From CAMLFJ01 sp035524955 (GTDB lineage Bacteria; Methylomirabilota; Methylomirabilia; Rokubacteriales; CSP1-6), in the NCBI GenBank assembly GCA_035524955.1, contig DATLFG010000045.1:33018-97017 (forward strand): a stretch of DNA of 64,000 nt, written 5' to 3'. Shown piece by piece: positions 33,347 to 40,119 of this stretch (position 1 is its first letter; the number at the start of each line of letters is the position of its first letter). Under the pieces are notes generated by a model. It was not told the origin of the DNA, searched no databases, and worked only from the letters and a program-made list of their open reading frames with translations. Both the position numbers and the translations under genes were made by a program.

Positions 33347-33753
33347 ACAGCTATTTACACGAATTCAGGTGGGGCTATACACAGACCTATCCACAACTGT
33401 GGATAGAATTTTGCGCACCGGCGGCGGCCCGGGCTAACCCTTGGCCAGCTTCTCGACCTGTCGCCGCGAGAGACCGGCCAGTCGCGACAGCAGCGCATTG
33501 ACCTTTCGTTCCGACACCTGGTCCGCGAGGATCAGCTTCTTCGACTTCGTCCGGGTCGCGAGGTACGCGACCCAGTCATCGAGGTCCGGCGTGCCGCGCC
33601 ATGCGATGGTGAGGCCGCTCATCCGGAGTCGCCGGCGCCCTTCGACCTTCGCCAATGGTTTGCGACTCGCCTGCATGAATGAGGAGCCTAGTGAAGTCGG
33701 TGGTGATGTGTCAAGCCGATGACAAAGAAAGTTTTGTGAATAGCTGTGGATAA
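33347..33753. other. Low-GC islet with clustered DnaA-box-like sites and inverted ends
   Basis: Between ICL-like and SDR genes, a locally AT-richer stretch carries CTATACACA (33375), CTATCCACA (33387), its inverted copy TGTGGATAG (33398) and TGTGGATAA (33745; complement TTATCCACA is the exact DnaA-box consensus). The outer edges resemble an inverted repeat: ACAGCTATTTACAC at 33347 against the complement of TTTTGTGAATAGCTGT ending at 33747. One small minus-strand frame sits inside. It may be a small mobile cassette or a DnaA-binding locus. Confidence 0.5.
33434..33676 (-). CDS. Small basic hypothetical protein
   Basis: An 80-residue frame rich in Lys and Arg. It starts MQASRKPLAKVEGRRR and ends RRQVEKLAKG; the middle (WRGTPDLDDWVAYLATRTKS) looks like ordered protein. 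Its composition differs from neighbouring genes. I do not recognise the family, and there is no clear ribosome-binding site before ATG 33676. It lies alone inside the DnaA-box-like islet, flanked by plus-strand genes, consistent with acquired DNA. It may not be expressed. Confidence 0.45.
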   Translation of the reverse strand: MQASRKPLAKVEGRRRLRMSGLTIAWRGTPDLDDWVAYLATRTKSKKLILADQVSERKVNALLSRLAGLSRRQVEKLAKG

Positions 33754-33788
33754 GCCTCTATCATCCTGACTTCAAGGAGGAGACCTCG

Positions 33789-34538
33789 ATGCGACTCAAG
33801 GGCAAAGTGGCCATCGTCACCGGCGCCGCGCACGGAATGGGCGAGAGCGAAGCGACGATCTTCGCGCGCGAAGGCGCGAGCGTGATCGTGGCCGACGTGG
33901 ACGCCGACGGCCAGAAGGTCGCGGCCAACATCACCGCCGCGGGAGGCCGGGCGCAGTTCGTGAAGCTCGACGTCGCGAGCGAGGCGGATTGGGAAGCGGC
34001 GATCCGCGCCACGGTGGCCGCGTACGGGCGGCTCGACATCCTCGTCAACAACGCCGGGATCAGCGGCACGCACGATCCCGACTACGAGAGCACCGCCGCG
34101 TGGGACCGGCTGATGAACATCAACGCCAAGGGTGTCTTCCTCGGCATGAAGCACGCGGTGCCGGTCATGCGGCGGGGCGGCGGCGGGTCCATCGTGAACA
34201 TCTCGTCCATCTCCGGCTTCGTGGGGCAGGACCGGATGCACATGGGCTACAACGCCTCCAAGGGCGCGGTGCGCATCATGACCAAGTCGGGCGCGGTGCA
34301 GTACGGCAAGGACGGCATCCGCGTGAACTCGGTGCACCCCGGCTTCCTGCCCCCGATGCGGACGTCGAAGGGCTCGGCCGATCCCGCGTGGCGGAAGCCG
34401 CTGCTCGACGCCGTCCCGCTCCGGCGCGAGGGGCGGATCGAGGAGGTCGCCCACGCGGTCCTGTTCCTGGCCTCCGACGAGGCCTCGTACATCTCCGGGA
34501 CCGAGCTGGTGGTGGATGGAGGCTTCCTCGCCGTCTGA
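33789..34538 (+). CDS. Short-chain dehydrogenase/reductase (SDR)
   Basis: A 249-residue classical SDR. Cofactor motif TGAAHGMGE (residues 11-19, G-x3-G-x-G pattern with small changes), NNAGISG near 85, Ser in NISSISG, active-site YNASK near 155, and SGTELVVDGGF at the C-terminus. It follows AAGGAGGAG. Asp after strand 2 (VADVDADG) favours NAD(H). Its stop overlaps the start of the molybdopterin oxidoreductase (TGATG), so the pair is co-translated. Confidence 0.95.
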   Translation: MRLKGKVAIVTGAAHGMGESEATIFAREGASVIVADVDADGQKVAANITAAGGRAQFVKLDVASEADWEAAIRATVAAYGRLDILVNNAGISGTHDPDYESTAAWDRLMNINAKGVFLGMKHAVPVMRRGGGGSIVNISSISGFVGQDRMHMGYNASKGAVRIMTKSGAVQYGKDGIRVNSVHPGFLPPMRTSKGSADPAWRKPLLDAVPLRREGRIEEVAHAVLFLASDEASYISGTELVVDGGFLAV

Positions 34539-36913
34539 TGGCCACCCGGCGGGTTCCCGGCTTCTGTGCGCTCTGCCGCTCACGCTGCGGCTGCGTGTCG
34601 GTCGTGGAGGACGGGCGGCTGGTCGCGGTCGAGCCTGATCCCTCGCATCCCACCGGCGCCGGCCTCTGCGTGAAGGGCCGCGCGGCCCCGGAGCTGGTCC
34701 ATGCGGCGGACCGGCTGCTCCACCCGATGCGCCGCACGCGGCCGAAGTCCGATCCGGAGGCGGGCTGGGAGCGGATCGGCTGGCCGGAAGCCCTCGACTG
34801 GACCGCTTCCCGGATGCGCGAGGTCGCCCGGCGGCACGGACCCGAGGGCGTGGCCTTCGGCTGCACGACCCCGGCGGGCACCGCGGTCTCCGACGGCTTC
34901 CTCTGGATCCTCCGCCTGGTCCGCGCCTTCGGGAGCCCGAACCTCGTCTGGGGCGAGGAGCTGTGCGCCTGGCACCGGGACTTCGTCACGCCGTTCACCT
35001 TCGGCGTGGACATCGGCACGCCCGACTGGGAGCGCACCGGCTGCCTGCTGCTCTGGGGGCACAATCCGTCCGCCACGTACCTGGCCCAGGCCAGCGCCGT
35101 CCAGCATGCGACGACGCGCGGAGCGGCCCTGGTAGTGGTCGATCCGCGACGCGCGGGGGCGGCGGTCCGGGCCGATCAGTGGCTGCGGGTGCGCCCCGGC
35201 ACCGACGGCGCGCTCGCGCTGGGGCTGGCCTCCGTCATGATCGCGGAGGGCTGGTACGATCGCGACTTCATCCGGGACTGGTCGAACGGCGCGTTCCTGG
35301 TGCGCGCCGACAACGGCCGCCTCCTCACCGCGGCCGATCTCTCCGCGGTGGGCAGCCCGGCGCATCAGGTCGCGTGGGATCGTGCCGCGGGCCGGCCGGT
35401 CGCGTACGATCCGGCCGTCGCCGACTTCATCGAGCCGATCGGCGACCCGGAGCTCGACGGAACCGTGCGCTGCATGACGCGCTCCGGTCCCGTGACGTGC
35501 GTGCCCGCGTTCGAGACCTACGCCGCGCTCTGCCGCGAGTATCCGCCCGAGCGCGTGGAGCGCATCACCGGCGTGCCGGCCGCCCAGATCGTCGAGACCG
35601 CCCGGCTGCTCTGGGAGCGCCGCCCGGTCTCGTACTTCCACTGGACTGGGCTCGAGCAGCACACCAACGCGAGCCAGACCGTGCGCGCGCTCTCGCTCCT
35701 CTACGCGCTCACCGGCTGCTTCGACGCGCCCGGCGGCAACGTGCGGCCGAGCCGACCCCCGGTCAACGACCTGGCCCCGCTCGCGTTGCTCCCGGAGCGG
35801 CAGCGCGCGAAGGCCCTCGGCCTGGCCGGGCGGCCGCTCGGGCCCGCGCGCCAGGGCTGGGCCACCGCGGCCGACGCCTACCGCGCCATGCTCACCGGCG
35901 CGCCCTACCCGGTGCGCGGCATGGTCGGCTTCGGCACCAACCTGCTGCTCTCCGCGCCCGGCGCGGCCACCGCGCGCGCCGCGCTCACCAGCCTCGACTT
36001 CCTGGTCTACGCCGATCTCTTCCTGACGCCCACCGCCGCGCTGGCGGACGTGGTGCTCCCGGTGTCCTCCGCGTGGGAGCGGGAGGGCCTGCGCGTGGGC
36101 TTCGGGCCGACGCAGGACGGCGAGCAGCACGTCCAGCTCCGGCCGGCGGTGGTGGCGCCGCGGGGCGAGGCGCGCTCGGACATCTGGATCGTCTGCGAGC
36201 TGGCCCGGCGGCTCGGGCTCGGCGACCGGTTCTGGGGCGGGGACGAGGACGCGGGCCACCGCTTCATGCTGGAGTCCTCCGGCGTCACCCTCGAGCAGCT
36301 CCGCGCCAATCCCGGCGGCGTGCGCACCACGATCGAGCCGCGCTTCAAGCGCTACGCGGCCCGCGGCGCCCACGGCCCGATCGGCTTCGCCACGCCCAGC
36401 CGCCGGGTGGAGATCTTCTCCGCTCAGCTCCAGAAGGCCGGGCAGGCGCCCCTGCCCGAGTACGTCGAGCCGGCGGCGAGCCCGGTCAGCCGCCCCGACC
36501 TCGCGGCGCGCTTTCCCCTGCAGCTCACCACCGCCAAGGTCGTGCAGTTCTGCCACAGCCAGCACCGGAGCCTGGCGCGCCTGCGGCGGCACAGCCCCGA
36601 CCCGCAGATCGAGCTGCATCCGGCGGCCGCCGAGGCCCGCGGCATCGAGAGCGACGACTGGGTGCTGGTCGAGACGCCGCGCGCCACCATGCGGGCGCGG
36701 GCCCGGCTCGATCCGAGCCTCGCCCCCGACGTGGTCTGCGCGCAGTTCGGCTGGTGGCAGCCGTGCGAGCCGCTCGGGCTCGGGGGCTACCCGGCGGAAG
36801 GCGCGGCCAGCGCCAACTACAACAACCTGATCGATCCCGACACCGCCGACCCGATCAGCGGGACGGTCGCGCTGCGGTCCTATGTCTGCCAGGTCCGCCG
36901 GGGGGAGCCGTGA
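34538..36913 (+). CDS. Molybdopterin-dependent oxidoreductase (DMSO reductase superfamily)
   Basis: A 791-residue molybdopterin enzyme with an N-terminal 4Fe-4S site, CALCRSRCGCVSV...GLCVKG (residues 10-46). The Mo-bis-MGD domains follow: GWERIGWPEALDW, GHNPSATYLAQ, DPRRAGAAVRADQWLRVRPGTDGAL, FGTNLLLSAPG, and the C-terminal dinucleotide domain AAAEARGIESDDWVLVETP. There is no Tat signal, so it is cytoplasmic. It is coupled to an SDR and a hydratase-family gene, suggesting a catabolic dehydrogenase or hydroxylase rather than a respiratory reductase. The substrate is unknown. Confidence 0.92.
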   Translation: MATRRVPGFCALCRSRCGCVSVVEDGRLVAVEPDPSHPTGAGLCVKGRAAPELVHAADRLLHPMRRTRPKSDPEAGWERIGWPEALDWTASRMREVARRHGPEGVAFGCTTPAGTAVSDGFLWILRLVRAFGSPNLVWGEELCAWHRDFVTPFTFGVDIGTPDWERTGCLLLWGHNPSATYLAQASAVQHATTRGAALVVVDPRRAGAAVRADQWLRVRPGTDGALALGLASVMIAEGWYDRDFIRDWSNGAFLVRADNGRLLTAADLSAVGSPAHQVAWDRAAGRPVAYDPAVADFIEPIGDPELDGTVRCMTRSGPVTCVPAFETYAALCREYPPERVERITGVPAAQIVETARLLWERRPVSYFHWTGLEQHTNASQTVRALSLLYALTGCFDAPGGNVRPSRPPVNDLAPLALLPERQRAKALGLAGRPLGPARQGWATAADAYRAMLTGAPYPVRGMVGFGTNLLLSAPGAATARAALTSLDFLVYADLFLTPTAALADVVLPVSSAWEREGLRVGFGPTQDGEQHVQLRPAVVAPRGEARSDIWIVCELARRLGLGDRFWGGDEDAGHRFMLESSGVTLEQLRANPGGVRTTIEPRFKRYAARGAHGPIGFATPSRRVEIFSAQLQKAGQAPLPEYVEPAASPVSRPDLAARFPLQLTTAKVVQFCHSQHRSLARLRRHSPDPQIELHPAAAEARGIESDDWVLVETPRATMRARARLDPSLAPDVVCAQFGWWQPCEPLGLGGYPAEGAASANYNNLIDPDTADPISGTVALRSYVCQVRRGEP

Positions 36914-37677
36914 GCACCACCGAGCAAGCCATCGACGCGTTCTGGGCGGCCGCCCGCAACCGGACCGCCCCGCCGGCCGAGTGGATGCACCGCCTGAGCC
37001 GCGAGGAGGCCTATCGCGTGCAGCTGGGCGTGCTCGCGCGCCACGTGGCGGCGGGCGAGCGGCAGGCCGGCTGGAAGGTGGGCCTCACCTCGAAGGCGAT
37101 GCAGATCCAGCAGAAGGTGCACGAGCCGGTGCTGGGCTTCCTGCTCGCCAGCGGCGAGCAGCCGAGCGGCACGCGCTTTCGCTTCGCGGACCTGATCAGT
37201 CCCGGCTTCGAGAACGAGCTCTGCCTGACGGTGGGCCGCACGCTGCGCGGGCCCGGCGTCACCACCGCGCAGGCGCAGGCCGCGCTCAGCGCGATGGCCC
37301 CGGCCTTCGAGATCATCGAGAAGCGCGGCGACTTCGCGGCCGATCTGAACGTGAGCCTGGCCGACAACGCGCAGCAGCGTGCCTACGTGACGGGCGCCGC
37401 GGTGCCGGTGCCCGCGGGGTTCGACCTGGCCGCGGTGGCGCTGGAGGTCTCGGTGAACGGCGGCGCCCCCGACCGGGCCACCGGCGCGGAGGTGCTGGGC
37501 ACGCCCGCGGCCTCCATCGCGTGGCTCGCCAACAAGCTCGCCGAGCTCGGCCTGGTGCTCGAGGCCGGCATGAAGGTGATGTCGGGCTCGTTCACCCGCC
37601 AGTACGCCATCACGCGCGGCGACCGCATCGCCGCGACCTTCACGCCGGTCGGCCCGCTCCGCGCCGACTTCGTCTAG
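36910..37677 (+). CDS. 2-keto-4-pentenoate hydratase/FAH-family protein
   Basis: A 255-residue protein of the MhpD/FAH family. GTG start overlaps the preceding stop (GTGA). Landmarks: AGWKVGLTSKAMQ, PGFENELCLTVGRTL (metal ligand Glu), FEIIEKRGDF and SGSFTRQYAITRGDRIAA. In meta-cleavage pathways this enzyme hydrates 2-hydroxypenta-2,4-dienoate; related members decarboxylate 4-oxalocrotonate. The three-gene set SDR / Mo-oxidoreductase / hydratase looks like one transcript. Confidence 0.92.
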   Translation: MSTTEQAIDAFWAAARNRTAPPAEWMHRLSREEAYRVQLGVLARHVAAGERQAGWKVGLTSKAMQIQQKVHEPVLGFLLASGEQPSGTRFRFADLISPGFENELCLTVGRTLRGPGVTTAQAQAALSAMAPAFEIIEKRGDFAADLNVSLADNAQQRAYVTGAAVPVPAGFDLAAVALEVSVNGGAPDRATGAEVLGTPAASIAWLANKLAELGLVLEAGMKVMSGSFTRQYAITRGDRIAATFTPVGPLRADFV

Positions 37678-37697
37678 CCGGGCTAGCCGCCGGCTCG

Positions 37698-37850
37698 TCA
37701 GGCGACGAAGAGTCGCAGGCCCGCCAGGCGAGCGAATCTGGAGAAGTCGGCATCCCGGGTCACGAGGGGCGCATTGTGGTCCAGGCATGCCTGCGCGATG
37801 AGCGCATCGGCAAGCGGGGCACGACGCCCCCGGTGGATCACGCATGCCAT
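37698..37850 (-). pseudogene. Remnant of a VapC-like PIN-domain toxin (C-terminal part)
   Basis: Fifty codons encode the end of a PIN domain: LADALIAQACLDHNAPLVTR followed by DADFSRFARLAGLRLFVA. The two Asp residues of ADA and TRDADF are the last metal ligands of PIN ribonucleases. The N-terminal half with the first Asp and the Glu is missing, and no vapB-like antitoxin is present. A stop lies two codons before the ATG, so only a fragment remains next to the repeat-like scar at 37860-37940. Confidence 0.75.
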
Positions 37851-37880
37851 AGCTCAATACGGCCGCGGCCCGCGGTCAAT

Positions 37881-37900
37881 CCGTATCGCGAACGATACGG
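37881..37900. other. Perfect 8-bp hairpin
   Basis: CCGTATCG-CGAA-CGATACGG, an 8-bp perfect stem with a CGAA tetraloop, lies between the PIN remnant and the quinone reductase gene. No U-tract follows on either strand. Nearby, GACTTGACCCCGGCT (37924) resembles the outer end of the REP-like element at 49714-49803, so this may be a degraded insertion site. Confidence 0.6.
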
Positions 37901-37937
37901 CTCCTCGCCAGGGCCGGGTCTCGAGACTTGACCCCGG

Positions 37938-38900
37938 CTACGGGACGAGGACGATCTTGCCGTGGTGGCCCGCCTCCATCACCGCCTCGTGGCCGCGCGC
38001 GGCCTGGGCGAGCGGCAGCTCCAGGGCGATGACCGGGCGCAGCGAGCCGTTGCGCAGCCCCTCGACCAGCGCGGCGTGGATGCCCGCGACCTGGGCCGGC
38101 GTCGCGTGGTTGAGCGCCATGCCGAGGATCGCCGCGTCCTTGTTCATGGCCAGCCGCGCGTTGATCTCGGTCGTGCCCCGGTTGCCGATGACCACGATGC
38201 GGCCCCGCGGCGCGATGGCGCCCAGATCCTTCTGGAGGTTCACGTTCGCCAGCATCTCCATGATGATGTCGGGCCCGCGCCCGCCGGTCAGCCGGACGCA
38301 CTCCTCGAGGTAGCCCGCCGCGGTGTGATCGAGCACGTGGTGCGCGCCCTGCTCCGCGACGAGGCGCCGCCCCTTCTCGGTGCTCGCGGTGCCGACGACG
38401 GTGAGGCCACGCGCCCGCGCGAGCTGGACCGCGCCGATGCCCACGCCGCCGCTGGCCCCGTGGACCAGGACCGTCTCGCCCGCCTCGCCGTGGGCGCGGT
38501 TGAACAGCGCGTGGTAGGCGGTGGCGTAGGGGATGTTCATGGCCGCGCCCTGCGCGAAGGTGGCGCTGGCGGGCAGCGGGTGCACCTGCGCCTGCTCGCA
38601 CACCGCGTACTCGGCGTAGGCCCCGGATACGGTGCCCCCCACGTAGACGCGGTCCCCCGGCTTCACCCCGGTCACCCCGGCGCCCACCGCCTCGATGACA
38701 CCCGCCGCATCCGCACCCGGGGTGTAGGGCAGCTTGGGCCCGCGGTTGTCGGTGTTGCTCCGCAGGTACGTGTCCACCGGGTTGATGCCGACGGCGTGGT
38801 TGCGCACCAGCACCTGGGTGGGCCCCGCCTGGGGCGTGGGAACCTCCTCGAGCTTCAGGACCGCCGGACCGCCGTACTCCGACACCCGGATCGCTTTCAT
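37938..38900 (-). CDS. NADPH:quinone reductase-like medium-chain dehydrogenase/reductase
   Basis: A 320-residue zinc-independent MDR of the quinone oxidoreductase type. Start MKAIRVSEYGGPAVLKLEEV, then GINPVDTYLRSN, GADAAGVIEAVGAGV, and the Rossmann motif HGASGGVGIGAVQLA (about residues 148-162). Zinc-ligand cysteines of alcohol dehydrogenases are lacking. It starts 31 bases after the MerB-like gene and is probably the last gene of that transcript. Confidence 0.92.
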   Translation of the reverse strand: MKAIRVSEYGGPAVLKLEEVPTPQAGPTQVLVRNHAVGINPVDTYLRSNTDNRGPKLPYTPGADAAGVIEAVGAGVTGVKPGDRVYVGGTVSGAYAEYAVCEQAQVHPLPASATFAQGAAMNIPYATAYHALFNRAHGEAGETVLVHGASGGVGIGAVQLARARGLTVVGTASTEKGRRLVAEQGAHHVLDHTAAGYLEECVRLTGGRGPDIIMEMLANVNLQKDLGAIAPRGRIVVIGNRGTTEINARLAMNKDAAILGMALNHATPAQVAGIHAALVEGLRNGSLRPVIALELPLAQAARGHEAVMEAGHHGKIVLVP

Positions 38901-38931
38901 GGATGGGCTCCTTTCGGCCCCCGAGGATACC

Positions 38932-39657
38932 TCATCCGGACGCCGGCGGATCCGCGGTGCCCATCCAGAACGGCGAGGTCTTGCCGATCCGCTCAAGATA
39001 GGCGCGGCGCTCGGCGGCGCGGCGCGGATACCACGAGGAGAGATAGTCGCCGTCCAGCATGTGCCGCCGACTCTCGGTCCCGAAGAAGCCGGCCAGCTCC
39101 GCCAGGGAGATGAAGCCGTCCTCGGACCTCGGCTCGAACCGGCTCCAGCGTCGTGCATGCTCTTCCGACCGGAAGAGATTCATGCCGGTTCAGAGATAGT
39201 ACGATCGCCCGCGCGACGGCCCGAACCCGAAGGCGAGATGGCCGACGACGCCGGGGGGATCCACCCACGTGATGCCCCCGTCGCGCATCTCCACCGTGAC
39301 CGGATCCCCGCAGTCGAGGCACGGCGCGTCCACGCGGACGGTCTCGCCCGGGAACAGCCACGTGGCGGACGTGGCCTCGAACCCGCACTGGGCGAACCAG
39401 CGCTGCTCGCCCCGCACCGTGATCCGGTACTGGGTGGGCAGGTTGTTCAGCGGCGGGAACGAGGCGATGTAGTCGGTCTCGGGATGCAGCCACCCGATCG
39501 GGTACGCCTGCACGACGTCATGGAGCAGGCCGCGTCCTTCCTCGGCGGCCAGCCCGAGCGCCCGCGCCAGCTCCGCGTAATGCGGGGCGCGGCCCGTGTC
39601 GACCAGGCTTCGCATGATGCGCTGGAAGGCTTGATCCATGAGGCGCGGGTCGGGCAT
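38932..39657 (-). CDS. Alkylmercury lyase (MerB)-like protein, probable selenoprotein (UGA at codon 156)
   Basis: A 241-residue MerB-family protein if the in-frame UGA at 39190-39192 is decoded as selenocysteine. The N-terminal part is a winged-helix-like segment; then WFAQCGFEATSATWLFPG gives C91, matching MerB Cys96, and RVDAPCLDC gives C113, matching Cys117. The interrupted segment reads YYL-U156-TGMNLFRSEEHARRW and aligns with SFCCHVHFFAS of MerB so that U156 falls on catalytic Cys159. The Asp99 position is Glu94. MerB cleaves carbon-mercury bonds; in this operon (acyl-CoA ligase, RidA, quinone reductase) another substrate is possible. A SECIS-like hairpin follows the UGA. Conventional gene calling would split this into 155- and 83-residue pieces. 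Confidence 0.85.
39155..39185 (-). promoter_or_regulatory. SECIS hairpin of the MerB-like gene
   Basis: On the mRNA: lower stem GCAUG (39185-39181) with CAUGC (39159-39155), a 5' bulge AAU (39180-39178), upper stem CUCUUCC (39177-39171) with GGAAGAG (39166-39160), and loop GGUC (39170-39167). The loop starts 19 nt after the UGA. The GGUC loop and the U bulge on the 5' side are the features SelB recognises in E. coli fdhF. All pairs are Watson-Crick. Confidence 0.85.
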
Positions 39658-39662
39658 GGCTC

Positions 39663-39706
39663 TCTCCCCCTCACCCTGCCCTCTCCCCCGAGGGGAGAGG
39701 GTTGTC
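39663..39706. repeat. GC-rich palindromic repeat at the end of a RidA gene
   Basis: CTCACCCTGCCCTCTCCCCC and its complement GGGGAGAGGG form a hairpin that overlaps the last codons of the RidA-like gene, encoding its tail LPSGERAG. Confidence 0.85.
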
Positions 39707-40093
39707 GGGTAGCACGGCGATGGCCGAGATCTCGATGAGGGCGCCCTCGCGCAGGAGACCGGCGACGATGACGCCGGTGGCGGTCGGGAAGCGGCCCCGG
39801 AAGAACTCGCGGCGCACCCCGGCGGTCCGGCCGTAGTTCTCGGTGGTCGTGACGTACTCCGTGGTCTGCACGATGTGCTCGAAGCCGCCGCCCGCCGCGG
39901 CCAGGAGCTTCGCGAGCTTCTCGAAGATGTAGCGGGTCTGCGCGACGATGTCGCCGGGCCCGACGATCTTCCCGCTCTCGTCCCCCGCGGTCAGGCCCGA
40001 GATGAAGAGCAGGTTGCCCGCGCGGACGGCGGGCGAGAACGTGTAGCGGGCCGGCCAGGGGCTCGGCCCCGTGATCACCTCGAAGGCGGGCAT
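39671..40093 (-). CDS. RidA/YjgF-family protein
   Basis: A 140-residue RidA-fold protein. Start at ATG 40093, which has GAGGAG six bases ahead; an earlier ATG at 40120 overlapping the ligase stop would add nine residues. Landmarks: ARYTFSPAVRAGNLLFISGL, and the conserved tail region TATGVIVAGLLREGALIEISA, where the usual catalytic Arg of RidA (near 105) is replaced by a Thr/Gly-rich stretch. Hydrolysis of enamine/imine intermediates is the family role. The last residues come from a palindromic repeat. Confidence 0.9.
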   Translation of the reverse strand: MPAFEVITGPSPWPARYTFSPAVRAGNLLFISGLTAGDESGKIVGPGDIVAQTRYIFEKLAKLLAAAGGGFEHIVQTTEYVTTTENYGRTAGVRREFFRGRFPTATGVIVAGLLREGALIEISAIAVLPDNPLPSGERAG

Positions 40094-40119
40094 CGGCCGC
40101 TCCTCGGGCGCGGACCGCA

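Noticed and set aside
37698..37860. In-frame UGA two codons before the PIN fragment, considered as another selenocysteine codon
   Set aside because: Residues upstream of the UGA do not resemble a PIN domain, and the position is not a conserved cysteine; the fragment is simply truncated.
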